Part shown: positions 8,635 to 17,761 of the stretch, one piece after another
Layout of the letters: every line of letters begins with the position of its first letter
Numbering within the stretch: position 1 is the first letter of the stretch
DNA from: Phytohabitans maris
GTDB lineage: Bacteria; Actinomycetota; Actinomycetes; Mycobacteriales; Micromonosporaceae
DNA length: 64,000 nt
Assembly: GCF_031085175.1 (NCBI RefSeq)
Contig: NZ_JAVHUY010000026.1
Span: forward strand, 1-64,000
Reading direction: 5' to 3'
Made by a program: the position numbers and the translations under genes
The notes under the pieces: generated by a model
The model's input: only the letters and a program-made list of their open reading frames with translations
Told to the model about the DNA's origin: nothing
Databases searched by the model: none

Positions 8635-9032
8635 TAGCGGCGCATGTGGAAGACCACGAGCCGCGCGGTGGTCGCGGCCGCGAGGGCCAGGCCGGCGAGG
8701 GTGAGCGCGACGGCCGCGCCGCCGTCCAGGTCCAGCTCCTCACCGAGCGGGATCAGCGCGTACAGGACCACGAGCCAGACCACCACGTCGGTCGGGACCC
8801 AGTCGCGCGGGTCGACCCAGCGCCGCAGGATCGCCAGCGCGGCCAGCAGCAGGAGGACGAAGACGCCGAGCGGCAGCCAGTTGGCCAGGGTGGCGTTGGC
8901 GTCGCCGAGCGCGACCGCCGGGACGACGCTGAGGCAGAGCAGCAGCAGGGCGCCGAGCCAGGTCAGCGGTGTGGCGAGGATCCGCATGACGATCGTGGCG
9001 TCGGAACGGGGTGGCACCGGGGGTGGGGTCAC
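8619..9032 (-). CDS. small integral membrane protein of unknown function
   Basis: About 137 residues with four likely transmembrane helices, starting [18 protein letters not shown] and ending in [17 protein letters not shown], then a basic tail (MRRYRRKR). The start is uncertain: GTG 9032 is used here, but GTG 9056 (inside the 17-bp repeats) and ATG 8987 are also in frame, and none has a clear Shine-Dalgarno sequence. It converges on pdxS and diverges from pdxT. Function unknown. Confidence 0.65.
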   Translation of the reverse strand: MTPPPVPPRSDATIVMRILATPLTWLGALLLLCLSVVPAVALGDANATLANWLPLGVFVLLLLAALAILRRWVDPRDWVPTDVVVWLVVLYALIPLGEELDLDGGAAVALTLAGLALAAATTARLVVFHMRRYRRKR

Positions 9033-9033
9033 G

Positions 9034-9096
9034 CCGCACAGGATGTCACGCGGCACAGGATGTCACGCGGCACAGGATGTCACGCCCCACAGGATA
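9034..9096. repeat. 17-bp tandem direct repeats between divergent genes
   Basis: CACAGGATGTCACG recurs at 9037, 9054 and 9071 with a 17-bp period, and a partial fourth copy at 9088 runs into the pdxT ribosome-binding site AAGGAG. The array fills the gap between the membrane-protein gene and pdxT and could be an iterated protein-binding site. Confidence 0.8.
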
Positions 9097-9110
9097 AGGA
9101 GTTGGTCGAT

Positions 9111-9709
9111 ATGGCGCCGGTGATCGGCGTGTTCGCCCTGCAGGGCGACGTCCGCGAGCACCTGCGCGCTCTGCGCGAGTGCGGGGCGACCGCGACCGCC
9201 GTACGCCGCCCGTCCGAGCTGGACTCCGTCGATGCCCTGGTGATCCCGGGCGGCGAGTCGACGACGATGAGCAACCTCTCGATCGAGTTCGGCCTGCTGG
9301 AGCCGATCCGCAAGCGCATCGCCGGAGGCATGCCCACGTACGGCTCCTGCGCCGGCATGATCATGCTGGCCGGGCGGGTCCTCGACGGCCGCCCCGACCA
9401 GCAGTCGTTCGGCGGCATCGACATGACCGTGCGTCGCAACGCGTTCGGGCGGCAGGTCGACTCGTTCGAGGGGCCGGTCACGCTCAGCCCGTTCGAGGAG
9501 CCGTTCCACGCGGTCTTCATCCGCGCACCCTGGGTGGAGAGCGTCGGCGAGGGGGTGGAGGTGCTGGGGCGCGCCGCCGGTAGGATTGTCGCGGTTCGGC
9601 AGGGCAGTCTGCTCGCCACCGCCTTCCACCCGGAGTTGACCGGCGACCTCAGGGTCCACCGCCACTTCGTGGAAATGGTGCGCGCGGGGCTTAACGTGAC
9701 GGAGGGGTA

Positions 9710-9710
<1 letters not shown>
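9111..9710 (+). CDS. pdxT: pyridoxal 5'-phosphate synthase, glutaminase subunit PdxT
   Basis: PdxT hydrolyses glutamine and passes ammonia to PdxS. The 199 residues contain the class I amidotransferase features: GGESTT, the nucleophile Cys in YGSCAGM and the His-Glu pair in FHPEL. ATG 9111 follows AAGGAG at good spacing. The TAA stop shares one base with the yebC ATG. Confidence 0.96.
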
Positions 9711-10465
<755 letters not shown>

Positions 10466-10526
10466 GCCTATTCTTGGGGTCTACCGCCCAACTCGTCCGG
10501 CCCTAATTTGGCGAGAGGAGGTGACC

Positions 10527-10757
10527 ATGACCGATACGTCACTTGAGAAAGACACCGAGCCGGAGCTCGACGAGGAGCTCCTCGCCGAGGCGATGCGCGG
10601 CACGGGCACGATGTCCCGCAACGAGACCCTAAACATCGTGCTGCGCGAATACGTGATGGCCAAACGGCACGTGCGCCGCAAGGCACTCGAAGAGATACGG
10701 CGGATGTCGGCTGAAGGCGCGTTCGACTGGGACGCGATCGAGGAGGCCGACAAGTGA
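10527..10757 (+). CDS. vapB: VapB-type antitoxin
   Basis: 76 residues, acidic at the N-terminus and basic in the middle. The stretch MSRNETLNIVLREYV resembles the ribbon-helix-helix region of VapB antitoxins, with a C-terminal tail that would wrap the toxin. A perfect AGGAGGTGA precedes ATG 10527; GTG 10521 lies inside that site and is rejected. The stop overlaps the toxin's GTG start. Confidence 0.85.
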   Translation: MTDTSLEKDTEPELDEELLAEAMRGTGTMSRNETLNIVLREYVMAKRHVRRKALEEIRRMSAEGAFDWDAIEEADK

Positions 10758-11158
10758 AGTATCTCGCTGACACGAGCGCGCTTGTCCGTATCGAGCGGGA
10801 CAAGGCCGACACGCATTGGGACAAGTTGGTGGAGCGAGGGCTCGTCACCATCTGTGAGCCAGTGCTCGCCGAGACGCTGCTTATCGCGGATGCCAAGAAG
10901 TACCAGAGCGTCGAGGACAAACTACGGGACCACTACCCGTGGGCGACGATTCCGGACAACATCTGGGATCTTGTCGCCGCCATCCGCCGTGATCTTGCGC
11001 GGCGCAGCGCTCACAAGGGTATGTCGGTGGCCGACTACGTCGTGGCGGCGACGGCGATCCGGTTGAAGCTGATCCTGCTGCACGAGGATGGCGACTTCGA
11101 GACGATCGCTCGCTTCGTCCCTGAGCTGAGGCAGCAGCGGATCAGTACCTTGCCCTGA
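10754..11158 (+). CDS. vapC: VapC-type PIN-domain ribonuclease toxin
   Basis: VapC toxins are Mg-dependent ribonucleases that cut tRNA or rRNA. The 134 residues show the PIN-domain acidic set: Asp6 (LADTS), Glu40 (AETLL), Asp94 (SVADYV) and Asp112/114 (EDGDF). The GTG start overlaps the vapB stop by 4 bp, giving the usual antitoxin-first coupling. The DNA is slightly less GC-rich than its neighbours, consistent with acquisition. Confidence 0.9.
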   Translation: MKYLADTSALVRIERDKADTHWDKLVERGLVTICEPVLAETLLIADAKKYQSVEDKLRDHYPWATIPDNIWDLVAAIRRDLARRSAHKGMSVADYVVAATAIRLKLILLHEDGDFETIARFVPELRQQRISTLP

Positions 11159-11216
11159 TCGTCCTGGTTTTTGGGGAAACGAGGGCGGGCAAAAGGGTCA
11201 AACCGGCTAAGGTCGG

Positions 11217-12386
11217 ATGGTGTCGACTATCAGGCCGGCGCTGGCCGGATGCCTCGTGCTCGCCCTCCTCGCCGCATGCGGCGACGACAGTGACGATGCG
11301 GCCGACAGCGCCCGAGACGTCGCCCCCAGCGCCAGCTCAAGCCCAAGCCCAAGCCCGTCCGCCGGTCCCGGGATCGGGGGCAACGTCTACGCCGCCGCCG
11401 GGCCGGGCATGCTCAGCGAGGCCGTGCGCGGGCACCGCGAGCTGGTCTACGTGCCCAATACCGCCAGTGACGACGTCACCGTCATCGACCCCAAGACGTA
11501 CAAGGTGGTGGACCGGTTCTACGGCGGGCCGGAGCCGCAGCACGTGGTACCCGCCTACGACCTCGGCACCCTCTACGTCGCCTCCAGCCGGGTGCCGACC
11601 GGCGGGCTGGTGCCGATCGACCCGCGGACCGGTAAGTCGGGCAAGCTGATCAACGTGCAGGACGTGTACAACCTGTACTTCACGCCGGACGGCACGCAGG
11701 CGATCGTGGTCGCCGAGGCGTACAAGCGGCTGGACTTCTACGACCCCGCCACGTGGAAGCGGACCAAGTCGCTGAGCTTTCCCGAGTGCGCCGGCATCAA
11801 CCACCTGGACTACTCGGCGGACACCCGGACGATGCTGGTGAGCTGCGAGTTCGCCAACCGCATGATCGTGCTCGACGGGGTGTCGCACGAGAAGGTGCGG
11901 CAGTTCGACCTCGACGTGGTGCCGCACGGGATGCCGCAGGACACCCGGCTCACCCCGGACGGCAAGCACTTCCTCGTCGCCGACATGCACGCCGACGGGG
12001 TGTACGTCTTCGACGGCGCGGCCGCCAAACGCACCGGCTTCATCCCGACCGGCAAGGGCGCGCACGGCATCTACTTCAGCCGGGACGGCGCCCGCGCGTA
12101 CATCTCCAACCGGGGCGAGGGCTCCGTCACGCTGCTCGACACCGCCACGCTCAAGCCGGTCACCAAGTGGCGGATTCCGGGCGGAGGCAGTCCGGATATG
12201 GGTGGCGTCTCCGCCGACGGCACGGTGCTGTGGCTCTCCGGGCGCTACGACGACGAGGTCTACGCGCTGAGCACGAAGGACGGCCGGCTCCTCGCCCGCA
12301 TCCCGGTCGGCGCCGGCCCGCACGGCCTCACGATCTGGCCCCAGCCCGGCCGCTACTCGCTCGGCCACACCGGCAACATCCGCTGA
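11217..12386 (+). CDS. secreted lipoprotein with YVTN-type beta-propeller
   Basis: The product has 389 residues. The signal peptide ends in the lipobox LLAAC, so the mature protein is probably anchored to the outer face of the membrane by a diacylated Cys. A Ser/Pro linker follows, then about seven blades with repeated phrases such as VYVPNTASDDVTVIDPKT, YISNRGEGSVTLLDT and GPHGLTIWP. The substrate or partner is unknown. A TAAGGT hexamer at 11208-11213 lies 6 nt before GTG 11220, so translation may start leaderless at that second codon rather than at ATG 11217. Confidence 0.85.
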   Translation: MVSTIRPALAGCLVLALLAACGDDSDDAADSARDVAPSASSSPSPSPSAGPGIGGNVYAAAGPGMLSEAVRGHRELVYVPNTASDDVTVIDPKTYKVVDRFYGGPEPQHVVPAYDLGTLYVASSRVPTGGLVPIDPRTGKSGKLINVQDVYNLYFTPDGTQAIVVAEAYKRLDFYDPATWKRTKSLSFPECAGINHLDYSADTRTMLVSCEFANRMIVLDGVSHEKVRQFDLDVVPHGMPQDTRLTPDGKHFLVADMHADGVYVFDGAAAKRTGFIPTGKGAHGIYFSRDGARAYISNRGEGSVTLLDTATLKPVTKWRIPGGGSPDMGGVSADGTVLWLSGRYDDEVYALSTKDGRLLARIPVGAGPHGLTIWPQPGRYSLGHTGNIR

Positions 12387-12435
12387 CGGCGGCGGAGGCG
12401 GCGACCCCTAGATGATCTATTCCAAGGGTGGGCTC

Positions 12436-12496
12436 GCTCAGCGGTACTGGAAGTACGTTATGGCGGCCTCATAACGTACTTCCAGTACCGCTGAGC
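12436..12496. terminator. 27-bp perfect-stem terminator
   Basis: Arms 12436-12462 and 12470-12496 are perfectly complementary around a 7-nt loop. It lies 50 bp after the lipoprotein gene; the gene on its other side is convergent, so the hairpin can serve both. Confidence 0.85.
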
Positions 12497-12591
12497 AGAG
12501 ATTCGGTCCTTGGTCGACGGCCACGAGCCGACCGATCCCCGACGGCGATCGAGGGAGGGCGCACGGGACCTCGACCCCGAGGTCACCGCTT

Positions 12592-12767
12592 GAGATCGGG
12601 ACCGTCCCAGCAGATCGTGGTACGGATCGGCCCGCCTGAGGGCAACTGCGTACCACGATCTCGACGTCCGCCCGGTGCTGTCCTTGATCGATCGCGGCCC
12701 GGCCCGGGCCGGTCAACAGCCTGACGCTGCTGAGCGTGCCCAGCACACGGCCTTGATCGAATCAGCG
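12592..12767 (+). repeat. dispersed intergenic repeat, copy A (nested hairpin)
   Basis: About 175 bp closely resembling 34027-34197. The core is a hairpin with outer stem GATCGTGGTACG (12613-12624) against 12649-12660 and an inner GCCC/GGGC stem. The shared sequence ends in TTGATCGAATCAGCG. The remainder of 12387-12830 holds the terminator above and no gene that I can see. Confidence 0.8.
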
Positions 12768-12830
12768 TCAGTGGCGTTGGGTCCGGACCACGACGGGCAT
12801 CGCGGTAGCTCATACCTTGGAATAGATCGC

Positions 12831-13505
12831 CTAAGCGATCACGTACTCCACCTCGGGCCGGCCCGGTCCGCCGTACCGGGAGGCGCGTTCCACCCGGCCG
12901 GTCTCCGCGAGATGCTCCAGGTAGCGGCGGGCGGTGACCCGCGACGTGCCGGTCACGCCCGCCACCTCCGCCGCGGAGAGCGGCGTCACGGACGCGCGCA
13001 GCGCGGCCAGCACCCGGTCGAGCGTGCCGGCGTCCAGCCCCTTCGGCAGCGACGCCGCCGGGCCGCCGCGCAGCGCGGCGAAGACCCGGTCGACCTCGTG
13101 CTGCGCGGCCACCTCACCCGCCGCCTGCACGTGGGCGCGGTAGCGGGCGTACGCGGCCAGCTTGTCCCGGAACGCCGCGAACGTGAACGGCTTCAGCAGG
13201 TAGTGCGTCACGCCCAGCGCCACCGCGGCCCGGACCATCGCGATGTCGCGCGCGGAGGTCACCGCCAGGACGTCGGTCGCGCTCCCCGCCGCGCGCAGCG
13301 CCCGGCAGACCTCCAGGCCGTGCCGGTCCGGCAGGTTCAGATCCAGGAGTACGAGGTCGACCGGCTCGGCCCGCAGCACGGCGAGCGCCTCCCGGGCGGA
13401 GTGGGCCACGCCGACCACCGTGAAGCCCGCCACCCGCTCGGTGTACTCCCGGTGCGCGTCGGCGATCAGCGGCTCGTCCTCCACGACGAGGACCCGGATG
13501 GTCAC
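12831..13505 (-). CDS. response regulator of the DcuR/CitB type
   Basis: The 224 residues comprise a receiver domain (Asp9, Asp10, phospho-acceptor Asp55 in LLDLNLPD, and the conserved Lys of LLKPFTF) and a C-terminal helix-turn-helix reading TPLSAAEVAGVTGTSRVTAR, as in CitB/DcuR regulators of di- and tricarboxylate use. The GTG start overlaps the kinase stop by 4 bp. The neighbouring symporter is the likely target. Confidence 0.9.
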   Translation of the reverse strand: MTIRVLVVEDEPLIADAHREYTERVAGFTVVGVAHSAREALAVLRAEPVDLVLLDLNLPDRHGLEVCRALRAAGSATDVLAVTSARDIAMVRAAVALGVTHYLLKPFTFAAFRDKLAAYARYRAHVQAAGEVAAQHEVDRVFAALRGGPAASLPKGLDAGTLDRVLAALRASVTPLSAAEVAGVTGTSRVTARRYLEHLAETGRVERASRYGGPGRPEVEYVIA

Positions 13506-15061
13506 GGCACCGGGAGCCGCACGGTGAAGACCGTGGGGCCGCTCGTCGAGACCTCGTACCCGCCGCCGTAGCGCTCGACGACCTGGCCGACCAGGGCGAG
13601 CCCCAGCCCGCGCCCCTCCCGCTTGGTCGACCAGCCGCGCCGGAAGGCGTCCGCCACCTGCTCGGCCGGCAGCCCGGGTCCGGTGTCGGTGACCCGCACG
13701 AGTACCCGCTCGGCGGTCGCCTGGACGAGCACGGTGACCCGGCGCGGCGGCTCGGTGCCGGCCACCGCCTCGAGCGCGTTGTCGACCAGGTTGCCGACCA
13801 CGGTCAGCAGGTCGCGGGCGGGCAGCGGCTCACCGTCCAGTCTGGACTCCGCGTCCACCACCAGCTCGACGCCGCGCTCGCTGGCCTGCGCCGACTTGCC
13901 CAGCAGCAGGGCGGCCAGCGCCGGCTCGGTCACCGCGCCCACCACCCGGTCGGTGAGCTGCTGGGCGAGGGCCAGCTCCTCGGTCGCCAGCCGTACCGCG
14001 TCGTCCGCGCGCCCCAGCTCGACCAGCGTGAGTACCGTGTGCAGCCGGTTGGCGGCCTCGTGGGCCTGGGCGCGCAGCGCCTCGGTCAGGCCGCGTACCG
14101 AGTCCAGCTCGCCGGTCAGCGCGCGCAGCTCGGTGTGGTCGCGCAGCGTGAGCACCGTGCCGAGCGGCCGCCCCTCGAAGCGGGTCACCTGTTGGTTGGC
14201 GACCAGCACCCGGTCGCCGGCCAGCAGCGGCTCGTCGGCGGCGGGGCGGCCGGAGGCGAGCAGGTCGCCGACGGCGGGCGGCAGGTCGAGCTCGCCGACG
14301 CGGCGGTCGGCCACCCCCTCGGGCAGGCCGAGCAGTCGCCGCCCCTCGTCGTTGACCAGCGCCACCCGCCCGCCCCGGTCCACCACCACGAGCCCTTCCC
14401 GGACGGAGTGGAGGACGGCGTCGTAGTACTCGTACATCCTGGTCATCTCGGCCGGTCCGAGGCCGTGCGTCTGGCGGCGGAGGCGGCGGCTGAGCAGCCA
14501 CGCCCCGACCCCGGCGAGAGCGAGCGCCGCCACGGTGGCCGAGCCCACCGCGGGCGCCTGGCGCAGCAGCTTGCGGTTGATCGCCTCGGTGGTGATGCCG
14601 ACGGAGACGAGGCCGACGACCGCGCCGCCGTCGCCGTGGACCGGGACCACCGCGCGCACCGACTCACCGAGCGTGCCGGTGTACACCTCGACGACGTGGC
14701 CGCCGGCGAGCGCGCCGTCGACCGTGCCGATGAACGGCTTGCCGATCAGGTCGCGGTTGGGGTGGGTGAACCGGGTGCGGTCGGGCGCCATCACCACGAC
14801 GAAGTCGGTGCCGGTCGCGGTCCGGGTGCTCTCCGCGTACGGCTGGAGGCGGCGGGTCGGGTCGGGGGAGGCGAGCGCCTCGGCGACGAACGGGGCGCGG
14901 GCCACGGTCTGCGCCACGGAGGTCACCTCCTCGGCCGCCGCGTCGCGGGCGTCGTCCCGCGCGAGCAGGACGGCACCGGCCGTACCGCCCGCCACGAGGA
15001 GCGTCACGACCAGCACCTGGAGGGCGAAGAGCTGCCCCGCGATGCTCCATCTGCGTGTCAT
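13502..15061 (-). CDS. sensor histidine kinase of the CitA/DcuS type
   Basis: The 519-residue protein has a transmembrane helix at about 10-32, an extracytoplasmic PAS-like sensor with VVMAPDRTRFTHPNRDLIGK, a second helix, a cytoplasmic PAS domain, the H-box HEAANRLH typical of CitA/DcuS kinases and an ATPase domain ending in GRGLGLALVGQVVERYGG. It probably senses an external carboxylate and phosphorylates the adjacent regulator. ATG 15061 is chosen because it gives a proper N-terminal membrane anchor; the frame stays open far upstream, antisense to dctA. Confidence 0.9.
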   Translation of the reverse strand: MTRRWSIAGQLFALQVLVVTLLVAGGTAGAVLLARDDARDAAAEEVTSVAQTVARAPFVAEALASPDPTRRLQPYAESTRTATGTDFVVVMAPDRTRFTHPNRDLIGKPFIGTVDGALAGGHVVEVYTGTLGESVRAVVPVHGDGGAVVGLVSVGITTEAINRKLLRQAPAVGSATVAALALAGVGAWLLSRRLRRQTHGLGPAEMTRMYEYYDAVLHSVREGLVVVDRGGRVALVNDEGRRLLGLPEGVADRRVGELDLPPAVGDLLASGRPAADEPLLAGDRVLVANQQVTRFEGRPLGTVLTLRDHTELRALTGELDSVRGLTEALRAQAHEAANRLHTVLTLVELGRADDAVRLATEELALAQQLTDRVVGAVTEPALAALLLGKSAQASERGVELVVDAESRLDGEPLPARDLLTVVGNLVDNALEAVAGTEPPRRVTVLVQATAERVLVRVTDTGPGLPAEQVADAFRRGWSTKREGRGLGLALVGQVVERYGGGYEVSTSGPTVFTVRLPVP

Positions 15062-15163
15062 CGAGATCTGCGTGTCATCGAGCTGTTTCCGTCCCAGGTC
15101 CCGCCGGTGAACAGAATGAACGTAACGGTGTTTTCCGGTGAGACCCAGACCACAGTCTCCGCC
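15051..15163. promoter_or_regulatory. divergent control region with 17-bp-spaced direct repeats
   Basis: CTGCGTGTCATCGAG occurs at 15051-15065 and again at 15068-15082, one repeat overlapping the kinase start. The region separates the two-component genes from the symporter gene and could bind the response regulator. No clear -10/-35 pair is seen. Confidence 0.4.
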
Positions 15164-16528
15164 ATGGACACCCAGACCCCCGTCCCGCGGGTACGGCGGG
15201 ACCGTACGCACTTCCTCTACATCGCCGTGGTCGTCGCCGTCGTGGCCGGCGTGACCCTCGGCCTGCTGGTGCCGGACGTGGCCAAGGAGCTCAAGCCGAT
15301 CGGCACCGGCTTCGTGGCGCTGATCAAGATGATGATCAGCCCGGTCATCTTCTGCACGATCGTGCTGGGCGTCGGCTCGGTACGCCAGGCGGCCAAGGTG
15401 GGCCGGGTGGGCGGGCTCGCGCTCGGCTACTTCCTGGTCATGTCCACTGTGGCGCTGGCGATCGGCCTGGTCGTCGGCAACGTCGTCCACCCCGGTTCGG
15501 GCCTCGACCTGACCGGTACCGCCGCCGAGGCCGGCCAGGACGCGGCCAGCGACGCGCCGGACGAGGGGCTGGCCGACTTCCTGCTCGGCATCGTCCCCAC
15601 CTCGCTGGTCTCCGCGCTGACCGAGGGGGAGGTGCTGCAGACGCTGCTGGTGGCGCTGCTCGTCGGCTTCGCGGTACAGGCGATGGGCACGCGCGGCGAA
15701 CCGGTGCTCCGCGCCGTCGGCGTGATCCAGCGGCTGGTCTTCCGCATCCTCACGATGATCATGTGGCTCGCCCCGGTCGGCGCGTTCGGCGCGATGGCCG
15801 CCGTGGTCGGCGCGACCGGCGTGGACGCGCTCAAGAGCCTCGCCCAGATCATGCTCGGCTTCTACGCCACCTGCGCGATCTTCGTCTTCGTCATCCTCGC
15901 GGCGCTGCTGTGGGTGGTCGCCCGGATCAACATCTTCGCGCTGCTGCGGTACCTGGGCCGCGAGTTCCTGCTGATCCTCTCCACCTCGTCGTCCGAGTCG
16001 GCGCTGCCCCGGCTGATCGCCAAGATGGAGCACTTCGGGGTCAGCAAGCCGGTCGTCGGGATCACGGTGCCGACCGGGTACTCGTTCAACCTGGACGGCA
16101 CCGCGATCTACCTGACGATGGCCTCGCTCTTCGTGGCCGAGGCCATGGGCGACCCGCTGTCGGTGGGCGAGCAGATCTCCCTGCTGCTCTTCATGATCAT
16201 CGCGTCGAAGGGCGCGGCCGGCATCACCGGCGCCGGCCTGGCCACGCTCGCCGGCGGCCTGCAGAGCCACCGCCCGGACCTGGTCGACGGGGTCGGCCTG
16301 ATCGTCGGCATCGACCGCTTCATGTCGGAGGCGCGCGCCCTCACGAACTTCGCCGGCAACGCGGTCGCGACCGTCCTCATCGGAACGTGGACCGGCGAGT
16401 TCGACCGCGCCCGCGCCCCGTCGGTGCTCGCCGGCGACGCCCCCTTCGACGAGACCACCATGCTCGACGACGACCCCGCCGACCCGGTGCCGGTCTCGCC
16501 CGCACCGGCCCCCGTGGGGACCCACTAA
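15164..16528 (+). CDS. dctA: cation:dicarboxylate symporter (DctA family)
   Basis: A 454-residue membrane transporter that would import C4-dicarboxylates such as succinate, fumarate or malate with protons or sodium. Family motifs are present: LLILSTSSSESALPRL (the serine-rich re-entrant loop), TGYSFNLDGTAIY and the NFAGNAVA stretch near the end. The C-terminal tail is acidic and Pro-rich. ATG 15164 is preferred; an in-frame ATG 15116 would add 16 residues. It faces the CitA/DcuS-type kinase pair. Confidence 0.9.
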   Translation: MDTQTPVPRVRRDRTHFLYIAVVVAVVAGVTLGLLVPDVAKELKPIGTGFVALIKMMISPVIFCTIVLGVGSVRQAAKVGRVGGLALGYFLVMSTVALAIGLVVGNVVHPGSGLDLTGTAAEAGQDAASDAPDEGLADFLLGIVPTSLVSALTEGEVLQTLLVALLVGFAVQAMGTRGEPVLRAVGVIQRLVFRILTMIMWLAPVGAFGAMAAVVGATGVDALKSLAQIMLGFYATCAIFVFVILAALLWVVARINIFALLRYLGREFLLILSTSSSESALPRLIAKMEHFGVSKPVVGITVPTGYSFNLDGTAIYLTMASLFVAEAMGDPLSVGEQISLLLFMIIASKGAAGITGAGLATLAGGLQSHRPDLVDGVGLIVGIDRFMSEARALTNFAGNAVATVLIGTWTGEFDRARAPSVLAGDAPFDETTMLDDDPADPVPVSPAPAPVGTH

Positions 16529-16530
16529 AG

Positions 16531-16584
16531 GTGATCGAAGCTCCCCTGAAGCCGTTAGAACGACTTGAGGGGAGCTTCGATCAC
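16531..16584. terminator. palindromic terminator, GATCGAAGCTCCCCT family
   Basis: Arms of 21 nt (16531-16551 and 16564-16584) pair with one mismatch. The stem sequence recurs almost unchanged at 40928-40979 and 57563-57616. It follows the dctA stop by 2 bp. Confidence 0.85.
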
Positions 16585-16621
16585 GGGTGGAGACCGGCGC
16601 GGCGGGCATAGCCTGGAACGC

Positions 16622-17656
16622 ATGGATCTCGTCGAGGCGCAGCGGCTGTGGGACGCGGAGCCGGGCTGGCTCAACACCGCGAGCTACGGGCTCCCGCCCC
16701 GACCCGCCTGGGACGCGTTGCAGCGGGCGCTGGGCGACTGGCGCGCCGGGCGTACCTCATGGGAAGGCTGGGGCGACGCGACCGGACTGGCCCGCGAAGC
16801 CGTCGCCCGGATCATGGCCGTGCCCGCCACCGACGTGGCCGCGGGCGCGACGGTGTCGCAGGTGCTCGCGCCGGTCGCCGCCGCGCTGCCGGCCGGCGCG
16901 CGGGTGGTGGTGCCGGAGATCGAGTTCACCTCGAACCTCTTCCCGTGGCTGGCCCAGGAGGCGCGGGGCGTGCGGGTGCGCACCGTGCCGGCCGACAAGC
17001 TCGCCGCCGCGGTCGACGCGGACACCGACCTGGTCGCGTTCAGCCTGGTGCAGTCATCGGACGGCACGGTCGCCGCGTACCGCGAGATCGTGGCCGCCGC
17101 CCGCGCGCACGGCGCCCTGGTCGTGGTCGACGCGACGCAGGCCTGCGGGTGGCTGCCCTTCGACGCGGGGCTGGCCGACGCGGTCGCCGTCTCGACGTAC
17201 AAGTGGCTGATGGGGCCGCGCGGCCTGACCTTCGCCTACCTGGCGCCCGCGCTGCGCGAGCGGCTGACGCCGGCGGCGGCCGGGTGGTTCGCGGGGGAGG
17301 ACGTGCACGACGCGTACTACGGGCCGCCGCTGCGGCTGGCCGGCGACGCGCGGCGGTTCGACATCTCGCCGGCGTGGTTCAGCTGCGTGGGGGTGGTGCC
17401 GGCGCTCGACCTGATCGAGCGGATCGGGGTCGCCCGGATCGGCGCGCACGACATCGCGCTGGCCGACCGCTTCCTGGCCGGGCTCGGCCGCCCGCCGGGC
17501 GGCAGCGCGATCGTCACGGTCGACGTGCCGGGGGCCGAGGAGCGGCTGCGCCGGGCCGGCGTCCGCGCGGCGGTGCGGGCCGGTCGCGTGCGGGCCTCCT
17601 TCCACGTGTACTCCACGGAGGCCGACGTCGACATGGCCCTCGACGCGCTGCTGTGA
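16622..17656 (+). CDS. class V aminotransferase-like PLP enzyme
   Basis: The 344-residue protein resembles NifS/CsdA-type fold-I PLP enzymes. It has the Asp of VVVDATQACGW that would bind the PLP ring nitrogen and the Schiff-base Lys in STYKWLMGPRG. It is shorter than cysteine desulfurases, and no Cys-containing sulfur loop is seen, so a transaminase or isopenicillin-epimerase-like role is more likely; the substrate is unknown. A TAGCCT hexamer ends 7 nt before ATG 16622 and no Shine-Dalgarno site is present, so the mRNA is probably leaderless. Confidence 0.85.
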   Translation: MDLVEAQRLWDAEPGWLNTASYGLPPRPAWDALQRALGDWRAGRTSWEGWGDATGLAREAVARIMAVPATDVAAGATVSQVLAPVAAALPAGARVVVPEIEFTSNLFPWLAQEARGVRVRTVPADKLAAAVDADTDLVAFSLVQSSDGTVAAYREIVAAARAHGALVVVDATQACGWLPFDAGLADAVAVSTYKWLMGPRGLTFAYLAPALRERLTPAAAGWFAGEDVHDAYYGPPLRLAGDARRFDISPAWFSCVGVVPALDLIERIGVARIGAHDIALADRFLAGLGRPPGGSAIVTVDVPGAEERLRRAGVRAAVRAGRVRASFHVYSTEADVDMALDALL

Positions 17657-17669
17657 CGGTGCGCACTTT

Positions 17670-17692
17670 AAATACGAGACGGTTCCGTATCG
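17670..17692. promoter_or_regulatory. TetR-type operator, copy 1
   Basis: The 23-bp sequence contains ATACGAGAC and GTTCCGTAT, which form an imperfect palindrome around one base. It is repeated with one central change at 17723-17745. The two sites lie between the aminotransferase stop and the MFS start. Confidence 0.75.
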
Positions 17693-17722
17693 CTAGCGAC
17701 CGGCGTAGCGTCGTCCGCGGAT

Positions 17723-17745
17723 AAATACGAGACCGTTCCGTATCG
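17723..17745. promoter_or_regulatory. TetR-type operator, copy 2
   Basis: Identical to 17670-17692 except for one G/C change at the centre, with starts 53 bp apart. It lies 16 bp before the MFS start, so bound repressor would block transcription or its early steps. The likely ligand-responsive repressor is the TetR encoded downstream. Confidence 0.75.
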
Positions 17746-17761
17746 GGGGGGAGCACGCCTA

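Noticed and set aside
15062-16609. N-terminal extension of the sensor kinase by 516 codons
   Set aside because: The extension is antisense to dctA and composed of Arg/Asp/His-rich shadow sequence; the membrane anchor starts at 15061.
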